From: Ischnura elegans
Lineage: Eukaryota; Arthropoda; Insecta; Odonata; Coenagrionidae
Direction of reading: 5' to 3'
Length of the DNA stretch: 64,000 bases
Assembly: GCF_921293095.1 (NCBI RefSeq)
Contig: NC_060254.1
Span: forward strand, 9,114,001-9,178,000
Under the pieces are notes generated by a model that saw nothing but the letters and a program-made list of their open reading frames with translations, did not search any database and was not told where the DNA came from. The translations under genes and the position numbers were made by a program. Positions 1 to 11,930 of the stretch are shown piece after piece (within the stretch, counting starts at the first letter, position 1; each line of letters begins with the position of its first letter).

Positions 1-1020
1 CAGGTGCTATTGAGGCTATGAGTTATCAAGAAATTTCACCTAGTCCACGTTCTATTTATCCGTAGTCTTAGGAAACTCACGTCCAGTAGACGCTCTTAAT
101 GCCAATCAAGTAACGAAATCCCTATAATCCCACTGAAATTTTATTTTAATCTTACAATTTATTTTACTCTTGTCTCTGAAATAACTGATAATAAATTTCT
201 TCTCCTGTTATGCTAAGTAATTGTTGGAAAACACGTTTTGCAATTCTTTAATTTTAAAAGGGCTCATAAATTATGCTTCAATTGCAGCTTAGAAAGCTTA
301 TTTAATTACAATGATAATTTAACTATCATTCTAGTGCAGGGATTGCCATTACATAAGATTATACTACCCTAATTTCACAGCGTATGTTGGACGAAATATG
401 ACACATATTCCTAAAATAGGTGCAGTTTAATGCGGCAATTATGAACGCGTACAAAAGGTATGCTGCTTCATATTTCGTAGAAGTTTCAGGGATTTTAAGA
501 GATATCCGCAGAGCTTAAAAGCGTTTTAAATTTAGGATATATTGGGTTGAACTTTTATCGAGGACAAAATCGCGATCCCCCATAAAAATTGTGTGAATAT
601 TTAGTAATAATTGTCATGAACGTATATAAATATCGTAATTATAATATAGCAATATTATTTATTTTCATTGTATGCTAGAATAAACGCAGAGATTGGCTTT
701 TATATGGTGAGCAATGATCGTTATGAAAGAGGTAGCAAGGACACCACCATCCGGAACCGTTCGACCGCTATTGAGGAAATTTATGTAAGATATTGGTAAA
801 AAAAAATTTCTCCATCCAAGAGCATAAAAGAAAATTTTTGAAAAATATGCTTATGGAAATTATTATTCGTCGAATACAGACAGCTGCAGCCGTTGAAATC
901 CCTAATTGACTTTTAAAAGGCATCCCCTTAAGCATATTTTTCTTTCATCTGGGAAATATTCGTGTGATTTTTACAATGTCATCACGATATTTACCTTAGA
1001 GCCGTTTTTTATTATTAATC
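1..1020. other. AT-rich non-coding stretch, nothing recognised
   Basis: Reading both strands I see only short open frames with no recognisable motif, and no repeat boundary I can defend. Short A/T runs are frequent. Confidence 0.6.
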
Positions 1021-1064
1021 CGTGCCTCAAGGCTTGTTTACACAGTACATTAATGTACGAGTTA

Positions 1065-1180
1065 GTGTCTAAATGAATGAACGCGTGGATGAACGCAAAA
1101 GTGCACCATGAAACCGCCCAACTTGTACGACTGCTTGGACAATGGAACCTGTTCTAATTTGGCTCACGCATTCATTCACT
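1065..1180. repeat. Possible diverged repeat shared with 7369-7435
   Basis: Two blocks resemble 7369-7435: one around 'GAACGCGTG' and one around 'GTTCTAATT' followed by a 'GCATTC' block, in the same order and orientation. A few tens of bases match, so this could be an old dispersed repeat or chance in AT-rich DNA. Confidence 0.25.
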
Positions 1181-1467
1181 ATTCCATTCCGGTTCACCTA
1201 AGTCGTTCATGCATCCGGACATAATCATGTAGGGATTGATGCAGTGTGCAACTAATCCTTCAGATTGAGGACACCTGAGTTTGGTCTTGAAGAAATAAAT
1301 GCCTGGGCCAGCGGAATTGCCAATTCTATTCTTCTGATTCTTCCTCTGTCCCAACGCTTTTCACTCAGCACATCAGAAATGCGTGGATATCTTCACTCTA
1401 TCCCTGATTCAAACCTAAGGTTGGTTTCGATAGGAGAGAGTAGAACTTATCCTTGGCTAAGTCACAC

Positions 1468-1652
1468 GCTTGTGAAGTCCATGCGCTCAGGGGGACTGCT
1501 GGTTTTTTTACGTGGGCCACCTCGCACTTCAATGATTTTAGTGAGTGGGCGTTCGAATGAAATTTCTTCGAGGGAAAAATTATACTTAGGGTTTGAACCC
1601 GGGTCTTTCGATCAGTAGCCCAGCTCTCAACCAACTGGTCCACCGCGCCCCC
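1468..1652 (-). repeat. tRNA-derived SINE, copy 1
   Basis: On the minus strand the element starts with a tRNA-like head. It has an A-box-like TGGACCAGTTGG (plus positions 1631-1642) and a B-box-like GGTTCAAACCC (within 1589-1600), spaced as in a tRNA-derived RNA polymerase III promoter. The 3' half does not close into a tRNA cloverleaf and runs on into unrelated sequence, so this is a SINE head and not a tRNA gene. The body matches a second copy at 1908-2066, and similarity continues on the plus-strand right side to about 1740. Open frames across it are chance frames. Confidence 0.6.
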
Positions 1653-1907
1653 TGAGAGTACCTTAATTTAGCAATTACATTCGAGGTTTACACTGTTTTA
1701 TATATTGAAGGTGACTTCTGTAAGTGTACTAATGAAGTTTAATTTCATCATACTGTAGAGTTGACAATTGTAAACCTTATCTACAATTCAGTTATCATGA
1801 TGGTAGAACTCCGACGAACTCTATTTCCTAGAAGTGTTTATAAGTGCCCTTTTGTGGATCTGTAGAGCAATTTATTTCTTTAACGCTTAACAATTGATGC
1901 TTATTTT

Positions 1908-2066
1908 AGTGTCCCGTTGTTTTGTGGATTTCTTACGTCCAGGGCAAGTTCCCTGGGTCGCCTCAAACTTCGAGGATGTTATTTGGGTCGTGTCCGAAGG
2001 CTTCTCCCGGGATCTGAACCCCAGAACCTTTGATTAGTAGCCCACCACTTTCTTCATTGGTCTTTC
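1908..2066 (-). repeat. tRNA-derived SINE, diverged copy 2
   Basis: Same orientation as the copy at 1468-1652. The B-box region is decayed (GGTTCAGATCC on the minus strand) and the A-box is poor. Matching blocks include the 'GTAGCCCA' block and the 'GGTGACTTCT' block to the right (near 1711 and 2117), so duplication may have involved flanking DNA as well as the SINE. Probably transcriptionally dead. Confidence 0.5.
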
Positions 2067-2571
2067 TTTGTGTATCAATTACACTGAAGGTTTAATATGG
2101 TTTTTATATTAGAGGTGACTTCTAAGTGCCATGATGACGTGCGATAACTATTAATAATTATTTATCCCTTGGTTGTCCTCGCGGGTTATCCATTCTAAAC
2201 ATTTTATGCATTGCCTTTCTCTCGCGCCCTGGGCTGTCCCTTTCACTCTCCCGATGCATCGCGTGCTCACAGCACACAAAGGTCATGGCTACAACCCAAC
2301 CCTCGTGAAGTGGGCTGAGTTATGTCTTTATACATCTTTTCCCGGGGACCTGACGTTGATCAAGCTTAGCAGGCGACGCGGCCCATCTCACAACAATCCA
2401 TCCGTACCTTCTTCCACGTCGATTTTATCTCGCGTTCCTAAGTTCAATAGATTGATAGGGATAATCAATGCTTCAAGGAGGACAAAAGGCTGTCAGCGTT
2501 CGAGGTGTGGGCAGTGAGGATGGATAACTGAGAAAGGAAGGTAGGAAGTTCGTTATATGTTGGGTGAGGTA

Positions 2572-2830
2572 CAGGGATGTCGACTCACAAAAAATATTGG
2601 GGGGCCCAAACCGGGGATCTAGCCTCTGGAAATTTTATAAGTAGGGAGTTTAAAGTTATTTAAGCATTTTACAAGAGTTAAATGATCAACATTAGAACCC
2701 TGATAACTCGAACCTCGATATGTGGACACTTCGGGGAAAATCTACAAGCCTGACACATTTTTTCCTCACACCCAAAACGAATTTTGAGGGGGCTGGGGCC
2801 CCCTCAGGCCCCATGGAGTCGGCGCCACTG
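2572..2830. mobile_element. Non-autonomous hAT element (family 1) with perfect 8-bp target duplication
   Basis: The 259-bp element starts CAGGGATGTCGACT and ends with the inverse of CAGTGGCGCCGACT. It is flanked by identical 8-bp copies of GTGAGGTA (2564-2571 and 2831-2838). CA..TG ends, short imperfect inverted repeats and 8-bp duplications are typical of the hAT superfamily. A second copy lies at 58615-59683 and carries a nested insertion. This copy preserves the uninterrupted sequence at that insertion point (near 2697-2706). It has no coding capacity and would need transposase from elsewhere. Confidence 0.85.
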
Positions 2831-2839
2831 GTGAGGTAG

Positions 2840-5390
2840 AGGAACCAACTTACGGAGATGAAGAAGAAACAGGAGATAAGATGATATAGTTAAAAAAATA
2901 TTATAAAATTGAAATTAACGAAGACTAGAAAAACAAAATAAAAATTAAGCTTGGAAATAATAAATGTTTACATAATCGGGTTTTCGATTGACGTGGCAAC
3001 TTGCTGAGGGCTCGGGTAAGAATGGGCTAAAATGTTATGTCCTCCCTGTAGAAGATTCGAAAAAGCCGGTTCCTGGGAAATTTTTTCTAATTTTTCCAGA
3101 TTTATTTTTATTCGAGTTTTTCCGTTCTTTGAGCACTTTTACGTAAGAAAATCATAATCTAAACTTAATATTATTTCATTCGCTAATGATCAGGCGCTGA
3201 TAGGCTACACGGCGAAAGCGCTTGCAGGCGTTGGTAACCCAAGGTAAACTTTACGTACAATACGCCATAAAATTAATCTCTGAATAACCAAATTTAAGCG
3301 GTTTGTTTAAACTTTGAGAGCAAGTTGGAGAGCGAAAGCACGATAAAGGTACAATGGACACAGTAATTATTATTATCAGGTGGAGGAGACGTTGGGAAAA
3401 GAGGTTGTGCGTGACGGTGAAGGTTAAAGGTTGGTGTATATAACTAATTAGGATTCAATTTTAATTAAAAACGAAAAAAAAATGTTTACTCAAGGAACTC
3501 ATGGAAAAAACAAGGTATGTTGTAGGAGTGTTTACAGAAAAAGTAGCGTATATTTTACTGACTAATCATCTTGCTAAGCTCACACGTACAGATTTTCACG
3601 GTTTGGAGACCGTTATTGGTTATTCTCTCTAATTAGTTAAATTTCGTGAACTGTAATTCTTTTGTGCCACTATCAGCAAACTGCCGCACATACTGCATTG
3701 AATTTGAGTTGAGTTGTTTATTTTGTTTGCCAAATCGATGTCTTTTACAGATTTTATTTATCAATGCCATATTTTAGCCGTGTTACTAATCATTCCAAGA
3801 TGTCATCTTTCATATTTACAGTTTACGGTTTGAATGAAGAAAACACGGGTACAAGCGCGAGAAATACTAGAACAAATGACTACGACGCAGAACGTTCCAA
3901 ATACTTCTCGCTAATATTCCCATTGTTTCAAAATCGACCTAATTCCACGCTGATTATTTTGTACGGAAGCTGAAAATATAGGCCTAAGGCATTTTATAGG
4001 CATTTCAAACAGAAATTACATTTGAAGCAAATGCAATTTCTGACAAATCGTTTTCTTAGGCTTATGTTTAAATTTTTATTTGACTATGCCATTTTATTTC
4101 TACGGCCAGTAACGTCCTATTAGAATGCCAACTTGTAGTTTAGATTTGGAAAATTACTCTTGAGTGCCTTAGTTAGAGTCTTGACTAGTTTATCTTTTCA
4201 CATCGAGGTGATTGTCAAGTTCATCTTGATGTGGTTTTCAATGTCATTTTTTTAAACCGTCGTTATTGTATTCTCACCCGAACGAAAACGCTTTCTCAGC
4301 TCTCATTAATTCTCGTCTTGCCAGAACTTTCTCTGAGGGTCCACTCATTCACCTTTCCTCCCATCGTGCTAATTATCGAGTCATTGCTTCCATGGGCTGC
4401 ATTTATGTATGGCTAATTTTGGAAAAGTACCTCAAAGTACGCAAGCGATTGAAGCAAAAACGACGTGATTTTAAGATGCTATAAGCTTTTATTTGAGGTT
4501 GTTTCAATGAATGGAAGTTGAAAAGATATGTGTCGAGAACCGATGAAAGCAGAGTTGTAAAATAATCTGTTGAATGGGGAGAATTACGGTAGAAGGACTA
4601 ATTTTATTTCAATTTATAAAGTTTTCCGCTGCAACTATAACATTGCGTGGCCAGATTTTAGTCCATGTGTGTTGAAGAATTGAATACAAGCCTACCAAGA
4701 GAAGGTAACGTAAAAAAGAATCTTCCTGAAGTATGAAGGTTTGTCACATTATTTTAAAATTATTAGTGTTTTCGTTATTTTCGCTATTTTTCTGTGACAT
4801 CTATTTTGAGCCGATTGTACTACTTGGGTTTATGTTTATTTATTTTTAAACTTTTTATTTATAATTCCCCGAGAACTTATATATAGCTCGTAGCTCAATA
4901 ACTGCTACGCAATCTAAAAAGATAAAGTTTCTACCGCACCTATTTCGGCCATGAAAGACGGCGAATCGCTATTGGTACGAAACACATAACACTGGCAAAA
5001 ACATACTAGCTTTAGAAATTATTGAATGGTAAAACTAGCACAAGCTTTTTTTAAATCGAAATCAGTGAAGTCATTTAGCACCTACGACACTCAAAACTAT
5101 AAACTATTCTACTACAACCAAAGGAATGGTAAATATCTTTCTTTCCTTTCTATACTGTTCCATTTATGTACCTGCCCCCAAGTCTCACGAAGTTGAAGTG
5201 ACGTACATGTCCGACTTAGTTCTCTTTATCTGCTTATCGCTTCCTCCCGAAATGAAGGCAATCCTTTCCTCCTCCGGCCGTGGACGATCCTTCTTCACGC
5301 CCGTCATCTTCGCTCGTGGCGAGGCTTTTGTTTTCCTACTCACGTCTTCTCTCTCTTGTTCGCCGATCGAATTAATCGAGCCGCCAAATT
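2840..5390. other. Non-coding stretch, nothing recognised
   Basis: Several 60-90 codon frames exist (for example 3764-3973, 4231-4484, 5126-5392). They lack recognisable domains and overlap one another in different frames. I see no repeat ends or RNA genes here. Confidence 0.55.
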
Positions 5391-5394
5391 AAAA

Positions 5395-5545
5395 AGGGGT
5401 GGCTATCACGTGTCGGGCCGATCTCTCGCTTTTCTCTGAAGTGGGGGGAGGGGGATGAATTGCTGCCCCCTCGCAACGGTAGACGAAACGCCCGTCCAAC
5501 TGCTTACGCCCCGTCGCTCCGGCCTCGTCTCCATGGTAACCTGAC
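5395..5545. promoter_or_regulatory. GC-richer patch with E-box and RFX X-box-like motif
   Basis: A CpG-containing island stands out from AT-rich surroundings. It holds CACGTG near 5409 and GTCTCCATGGTAAC at 5527-5540, which fits the RFX X-box pattern GTHNYYATRRNAAC used at ciliary-gene promoters. No adjacent gene start is visible, so regulatory function is a guess from motif and composition only. Confidence 0.3.
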
Positions 5546-5549
5546 CCGC

Positions 5550-6380
5550 TTTCATCCTACCTTTTCCTCACTGGAAAAATGGTGGTAAACTGATTCACAA
5601 AAATCGTGATAAATTTTTATTAAATATAGGGATCGAAACGTGCTAGATAGCTCGCGGTAAAACTCTTCATTTAAAAAGACTCGCAACTTCGGTGGATAGC
5701 TCCGCTAGGGGCCGAGACGATATCTTTTTTTGGAGTTCAACATTGGCGCTATGATATTTTTAACTCTCTGTACATTCTTGGGAAAGGATCAATCTCAGTA
5801 GTCATTACTAGACATCGCTCATTGCTCATTGTTGATGTTGAGGAAAAATTGATTTGAATTAACTTTTTTCATTAGAATTTCTTGCTCTCATGTTTTCATG
5901 GAGTTAATTCAGCAAATAAGATATCTTTTCTGACTGCAATCAAGGAGAGTAAATGCAACAATGAAATAAACGAAAATTACGGACGGATATTGTACGCGAA
6001 TAGCCAAAAAGATGGCATCACTGTGAACTCAAATACGGGGAAAAACCAGCAATGGTCGTACAATCCCAACAATTTTTACGTATTCTCTCGGCGTTTGAGT
6101 TAAGAAAGTATGGTGGGGTGTAAAAGTATCGCATAAGAAATTGTGCGCGATGCAGCGGTCCACTCCGAATTACACCGCCGGCGCCAGATCGAAAGACGGT
6201 TGGCCGCCGCGGCGGACGAAAATGTACTCGGCGCCCACGTCGACTACTACAGCGGTTGACTACTACAGACTGAAACTCTTAGACTAAGGTATTAGAATAA
6301 CTCATCGCCTTTAAAAACGATATTATTACATGAGTTTCATGATAGCGCCTCCTGTCGGCAGATTTATGAACTAACTGCCC
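5550..6380. other. Non-coding stretch with a short CpG-rich block
   Basis: Mostly AT-rich. A compact CpG-rich block at about 6140-6250 contains CGCCGCGGCG-type palindromic sequence. The frame at 5882-6103 has no recognisable domain. Confidence 0.5.
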
Positions 6381-6387
6381 TCGACAG

Positions 6388-6497
6388 CAATATCACCGAA
6401 ACTACTCGACTCGACATTCGTATTACTACTCGAAGCAATCGAGTCAAGTAGTTAGTACTCGACTCGACTAGAAATTTCGAGTACTCACACATCCCTA
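6388..6497. repeat. TCGAG-rich repeat, possible hAT-type terminus
   Basis: Repeated ACTCGA/TCGAGT words in both orientations (for example ACTCGACTCGAC) give a quasi-palindromic block. It ends ACACATCCCTA, the inverse of TAGGGATGTGT, which resembles the ends of some hAT elements. I could not find the opposite terminus or a target duplication. Confidence 0.3.
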
Positions 6498-6499
6498 AT

Positions 6500-7465
6500 A
6501 AACAGTACGTATTCATTATGCATTATTCAATATAGTTGAAATATCTGCAAAGTTCAGAGATGGTTTAGGAGGTTTATTTTGTCTTTAAATACTTACGGTT
6601 AAACAATTAGCACCGAGATGATAGCAGAAAAGATATCATGTCCCACCACAATTGGCGTCCCTTCGTGGGCGTTTCTATTATTCACTTTTATATTTTTGTC
6701 ATTCCGATTACTTCACTTTAGCTCAAATATCATCGGTTTCACCGCATGCATGCACCAGAGTATTTTGTTTTTTTTGTACTTGTTTAAAATTTTAACATAA
6801 ATTTTACAACAGCAAACATTATGTAATATCTGGAGATGCCGCTATTCGGTGAAACCGGCTGTAGGACGAAAATGAAATGTTGTGGAATAGTATAAATATC
6901 GATATAAATGGAAGAGATATGCCTGTTTTCCGTTTGATCTGCGAACTACCTGAAGAAGATAAGAGAGAAATCGGAGCGATGCGGTGATAACATATTTTAT
7001 GAAAATATTGCAGACCTCTGTCGTTAAATAGAGTAGTATACGAGTAGTTTTACAAAACTGAGGAAAATAAACTCTGAAATGATTTTTCCCGCGAGTGATA
7101 ATGAGCAAGGATTAACGCTTTCATCGAGACGTTTCGACTCGTTGCCATCTCAGCTCTCTCATTTGATCTGCACATGATTTGGCGTCGCATCAATCCTTGT
7201 CGCATGCGCGGCGGTATGGCGGAGTTAAAATCAGACCGGAGTTTATGTTTGATTTCTGTCCCTAAGCCTGTTTTACTTGGGACATACAATTGCACCATCT
7301 GGCCTACGTGCGAGAGTGCATCTCAAATTGCGTCGTGTGAAGCCGTGAATTGCTAAACACACACACGAAAATGCATTTATGAACGCGTGATTTCAAAGTA
7401 GCCCCCGTTCTAATTCTGTTCGTGCATTCGCGCAGTTTCACGCCAAATTGAGGAAAAAATGCAAT
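6500..7465. other. Non-coding stretch, nothing firm
   Basis: Overlapping frames on both strands (6842-7492) have no recognisable domain. The segment 7369-7435 weakly resembles 1065-1180. Confidence 0.45.
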
Positions 7466-7469
7466 TCTC

Positions 7470-8098
7470 AATAGGCATTTTTCCTTCATCAAAGAAAACG
7501 TAGTGATTTCATAATATGCAAATTATTTGGTTTTAGAAATCCCAGTTTAGACGAATGGCAGTGGTCAATTTTAACCGTATTTGAAAAAGGCCAGATTGGC
7601 GCCCATGCGATGCCACTCCACGTGACGTCACAGGGACCTAGATTCTATACGAGTAGATAGATGTTTTACATCGTCTGAGATTACCAATGCATGCTCGAGG
7701 CACAGAGCTCAGGGAAATATCTTTTAATAATCACCTATTAAAACTGATTAAGGTCGGAAAGTTTCCTTCGTTTGATAAGGTATTAATAATCCTTATTTAA
7801 GCCAAGCGCTACCTGCTAGCAGGGTACTCTGCTACCTGATAGCAACCTGCATCGCAGTGGCGCACACATCCTCGCCCCAAGGTCACCTCACTTTGCGGCT
7901 GCGGGAACCAGAAATACGTCACACGGGCTTTTCCCAGCATTCATACTTCGTGTTTTCGCGGGTTTGAAATTTTTCACTTTTTATTTTATCGCGAAAAATA
8001 GATATCGTCATTTAAAAATATAAAAGCGTGAAATGCGTACTCCAGGAGTAATAATCTTTCGATAAGGGCAATAAAAAATTATAGGAAACCACCCTATT
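7470..8098 (+). mobile_element. Family M TIR element, copy A
   Basis: One of five copies in the window (others at 23432-24101, 32031-32689, 57287-58086 and 60444-61116). The family consensus begins AATAGGGTAGTTTCC and ends GGAAACCACCCTATT, which are near-perfect inverted repeats. Internal hallmarks are CACGTGACGTCA (7619-7630), a CTGCTAGCAGG-type palindrome near 7815, and a TTTCGCGATAAA-like block near 7985. It has no open frame worth calling, so it is a non-autonomous DNA transposon. Copy A lacks about 40 bases after the left terminus that the other copies have. I could not fix the target duplication. TGCAATT occurs a few bases outside both ends of this copy, which may be chance. Confidence 0.8.
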
Positions 8099-8389
8099 GT
8101 GCAATTACATGCCCCGTGTAACACAGCTTCTCGATTTATGGAGCATACCACTTATAGACGAGCTTTCTCCTGCCTCGCCCACTCAATAAATGTCCCACTC
8201 GAATCTCGGAGGTAATGGAAGCTCTTTCAAGAGCACTAGCTCATTGCAATTGAGAGATAAGTTTTTCGTTATGGCAACCTCTTTTTCTAAACTTTAATGG
8301 CAAGAGGATATCTTGCCTCAGTTTTATTATTAAATGAAACTTAATTTAACTGACATCAGAAACAAGTTTTTTCTCTATTTACCGCCGTC

Positions 8390-8610
8390 CTCATCACTAA
8401 TCAGCAATCCTAACATCTCTCCCCTCAGTTCCCTCATGAGTTAATATTTTCTCAACTCCATATTTCTTCTCCTTCACATCGTCCATTGCTTATATACTAT
8501 ATTTTATTCGAGGCCTTCTTTATCCGGTCCTGCAATCTACTTGTCACTTGAGGATTGCTTTCATCATGCCATCACGCCTCAAGATGTAGCCAATTAATTT
8601 GTTCCGTCTG
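8390..8610 (-). pseudogene. LINE 3'-end relic
   Basis: Clear resemblance to 23165-23400 and 35000-35180: shared TC-rich blocks and a stretch around CATCATGCCATCACGCCTCAAG. In the better copies the minus strand reads WRAASNQS followed by a stop, a C-terminus I associate with LINE polyproteins. Here the reading frame is too decayed to follow. Confidence 0.4.
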
Positions 8611-9100
8611 GTGCTTAAGTTATTTACGTATTATCTCTCTCCTATCCTTTTTTAGATTTCCTAAATGCGCGGGCGGTCGATAATTGTGATATTTACCGTT
8701 CTTTGGCAGCACTGCTATTTACTGAAGAATCTATATCACATTCTTAATTTGTTATACCATAGACCAAAGCTTAACTTGAGCCATTTTGTGTATTAAGTGC
8801 ATTCTAATTTTCACTTCAAACCCAGGTCCTACATTACTTGCTTCAAACGCTCCAATGTAATGGTCTTCATCTCTCTCTCTCTCCCATTTTTGATCAATTT
8901 AAAAGTTATCGATAAAAATATTTCATGCCGAAATATGTTACTCTCACTTATATTCCCATTACTTTTCCATGTTTTCTATAAATTCCTATCTTCGCCTCCT
9001 TTTCTCTTCATTCGTCACCTGCTTTGTTTGGCTGCTTTTATGCATGTTTTACTTAACACCTTGAAAGGCTTAATGTTTCACTATTCTTCACCAACCTGAA
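8610..9100. other. Non-coding stretch, nothing recognised
   Basis: The 100-codon frame at 8797-9099 is phenylalanine/leucine-rich with no domain, as expected for T-rich DNA. A short CT repeat occurs near 8872. Confidence 0.5.
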
Positions 9101-9109
9101 GATAGTACA

Positions 9110-9245
9110 ATGAGACCTTTACATCGGGCGTTGCAGCAAGATTCGACAATAGGTGATCACACCCATCCAAGTCCTGGATAACCTACCCAGGCGGGACACG
9201 AACCCGTGACCTTAGGTATGGTTGGCAAAGGGCTATCCCCGTCTC
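9110..9245 (-). repeat. Decayed tRNA-derived SINE-like segment
   Basis: On the minus strand a B-box-like GGTTCGTGTCCCG lies in the order expected for a tRNA-type head. It is preceded by GATAGCCC-type sequence but not by a clear A-box. There is no cloverleaf, so it is not a tRNA gene. Confidence 0.4.
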
Positions 9246-9902
9246 CATCCATACCAGTAACCATTAATAATTAATTGATACGTTTATCATCAAATCTATA
9301 TATAGTCAAGCAGACCTTTTACATTGGATTTATGAACAAAGAGGTATATATTAAATTGCAACAAAGTAAACAAAACTCATTAAATAAGCTCATGTATCAC
9401 TCACTATATCATTAACTTGACTAGTCGTAGATTGAAACGAGACTACTAGTAGTAGTACTAGTAGTAGTTCCGTATTTTACGGGAAGGGAAACGGAGGGAG
9501 AGTATTGGGAGAATTTTCTAAGGCCTTAGGTGGCCATTCATGATTCGGTGGAAAAACCCGAGGTCCCAAAGTGCGCGCGGTCCCTGCGTAAAGGAACTGT
9601 CTCAGGTTGAGAGAAGAGATCATCAGTGGTGGGATTGAAGGAGGAAGGGGTCACGATTTTTCACCATATCAAAGAAGTAATTATGAGGTCTATTAATCGC
9701 TTCGAGATTCGTGGAACAAGCTGAGGGCCAAATGGGCGAACAATAATCAATCAGAAAAAGAACACTGTCGGGAAAGACATGGCCAGATGACTTTGTATTC
9801 CTGTGAATCTGTAAAAGTCCAACTGGAGCTTTGGAAAAGATATGCTTAAGGTCAGGGGCGAAAATAAACTTGGAATCAAAAACAACTCGTAGATCACTGT
9901 AG

Positions 9903-10172
9903 CAGGGGTGTAGCTAGAAATTAAGGCTGGGGGGGGGGTTTAGGTGCAACTAATACCGGGGTGTATTGGGGTATGGAATACCCACCAGGATAAGCGGTAG
10001 GTTCGAGATTAATAAATTGCTGCGGAATTTTAAAATAAATGGTTCAAAATGGTGAGTTTTACGGCTTTCTGAGGGATGTTTTATTAATCCTTACACTATG
10101 CTATTAGTAATATCAATCCAATTAAGTTAAATGGATTAAACATAAAAAATTTCTGAGCTCGCTGCGCCACTG
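9903..10172 (-). mobile_element. Non-autonomous hAT element (family 2)
   Basis: The 270-bp element starts CAGGGGTGTAGCTAG and ends CGCTGCGCCACTG. It is in reverse orientation to its relatives at 33368-33683 and 45109-45385. A run of Gs near one end and a GGTGAGTTTTACGGC-type interior block are shared. Candidate duplications CACTGTAG and CACAGCGG agree at only 5 of 8, so the insertion is old or an end is misplaced by a base. Confidence 0.7.
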
Positions 10173-10269
10173 CACAGCGGGATGTAACTTTTGGAATTGG
10201 TTGACCAGATAAACTATAGGAAGACTTTACAGGATTAACACGCAGTGAAAATATTACGGTTTGGGGTTT

Positions 10270-10830
10270 TAGTAGATTTACCTTAAGCTTCCAGGTGAAA
10301 TTCCAATGTGAAATGGAAGTAAGCGAATCCTGCAGGAGTGAGTAGTCGGAGTAGCTGTCTACTCTTCTGGAAACCTTGCATACCGAAGAATTCCACCGTC
10401 ACGTTAAATGTATTTGCTGATATCGTCGATGTAACACGAGATTACAAGTGGACCCAGCACACTGTATTTGGGGACACCGGACGTTTCTCTGAGGGATTTA
10501 GAGGAGAAACTGTCAAGAACTACTCTTTGCGTCCTATTAGATAGGAAGTCGACGAGAGAATGAAGGGAGGCACCGTGAATGTTGAAGCGGTTTCGTGTTG
10601 TGCATGTTTGGAGGTTATGGTGGACTGTATCAAACGCTTTTCAAAAATCTATGCAGCAGACATAAATTTGAGAAGCTCAAACGCTTCACTTATGTGGTTG
10701 ATTATGACTAAGGTATGATCCACCTGAAAGGAACCCATTCTGATTAGGAGATAAATAGGGAAAGTTGAGCGAAAGGAGGTTATCATGAAGAACCCTTTCG
10801 TAGATAATAGGCTGGTGAGATGGAGATCGG
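10270..10830 (-). pseudogene. Jockey/CR1-type LINE reverse transcriptase relic
   Basis: The minus strand reads a recognisable run of RT motifs. These are LSPNQNGF (usual form SPNQHGF), then DF-stop-KAFDTVHHNL (motif A, usually DFSKAFDTV.H), then FLSNRTQRVVLD, then TSGVPKYSVLGPL (motif B, usually TSGVPQGSVLGPL) and YIDDIS (usually YINDI). The motif A serine codon is a stop, and at least one frameshift separates the first block from the rest. Motif C (YADD) is not found downstream. This is a dead 5'- and 3'-truncated LINE fragment. Clade is uncertain between Jockey and CR1. Confidence 0.8.
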
Positions 10831-10844
10831 TCGATAACTATCGA

Positions 10845-11840
10845 TGGAATTTCTGAATTTCTATTTATTTATTCATTTAACACCAAAAACAGAACTAACG
10901 CCTTTACATTTGGTTTAATAAACAAAATAAATTATGTATATATAATTAAAAAAAAAAACAAGAATAAAAATAATCTCATAAACAACAATCATTTTCAACA
11001 TACACAATACATACAAAAGGTGGGAATTAAAAAGAAAGAAAAATTGATTATTGAAATTGGTTCGGGAGGCAAAGTGGTCTAGAGAAGAATAAGTATTTAA
11101 GATGGAACTGAAAATAGAAGGTAAGCGGTAGATATTGCCTGACGGAAATTGGGCTGGTATAGAGCTTCAGAATTGCGGTTTTTTCGAGCTGGAATGCGGA
11201 GTGAAAAGAATTTAGGAGATCAATGCATCTGAAGGATTCATGATGCAGTAAAGAAGTTTGATGTCGTATGTCAATTGGCGGTGTGGCTTTATTTTAATAT
11301 TGGAGTGACAATGGCAATTTTTCAATTTTAATATTCCACAATAAGCGATATTGAACGATTTAGAATGCATCCCTACATTACTGTTGCACTTTATTAAACC
11401 TTATTTTGCGTTTCCTTCTCGAAACTCGCCATTTATCAGATTACGTTCTCTCCGTGCCTAACTTTGGGATTTCTGCCTCATTGTCTGGCTACTGATGGAA
11501 CTTTCTTTCGGAAGTAAAATGATTTAAAGAGGACGTTTTCTTCGGTTGAGTGGGTTCCATACCATATTTTTTTACAGGCCATTTACTCCAGCCTCCACGG
11601 ATAGACGATAACTGATCTCTTCTGGACAACTATCGGAAAGGAACATTTAGATATTCTTTACTCACCGGTTTATATTGAAGTATTAGTTCATTCCACCCAC
11701 TTAAACTTGGTCTCGGCGGGAATCTTTAAATAAAGAAAGAATGCTTTCGTATGAGCTCTAGCTGGTTTTAAGATATCTAGGAAATGCTGAGTGAACTGCC
11801 CTTAACTCTCATTTCCGCGATGGTTTGTTATGACACTCAT
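10845..11840. other. AT-rich non-coding stretch
   Basis: Starts beside the LINE relic with A-rich sequence including a run of As near 10948. It resembles about 9310-9400 around 'CCTTTTACATTGG' and 'AACAAA' words. Nothing coding recognised. Confidence 0.45.
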
Positions 11841-11849
11841 GATATATGT

Positions 11850-11930
11850 CCTGCCTTTGCACCCTGGCAGAAACCTTTTACTACCTTTGCTTTCGCTGTA
11901 GAATAATGTCTGTAGTGTAATCCTTAATAA
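11850..11930 (+). repeat. Direct repeat, left copy (pairs with 12690-12785)
   Basis: Both copies share GAAACCTTT, then a CTTTGC/CTTTGCG block, then TAGAATAATGT and a GTGTAAT block in order. The pair lies about 850 bp apart and flanks the foldback element at 12188-12423. They may be remnants of one larger dispersed repeat. Confidence 0.5.

Noticed and set aside
1589..1652. tRNA gene
   Set aside because: A- and B-box-like blocks exist on the minus strand but no acceptor or anticodon stem closes. It fits a SINE head.
5527..5540. Calling a host promoter from the X-box
   Set aside because: A single motif and composition are not enough. Kept only as a low-confidence candidate.
7470..8098. TGCAATT as the target duplication of family M copy A
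   Set aside because: It lies at unequal distances from the two ends and is not reproduced at other copies. Left unresolved.
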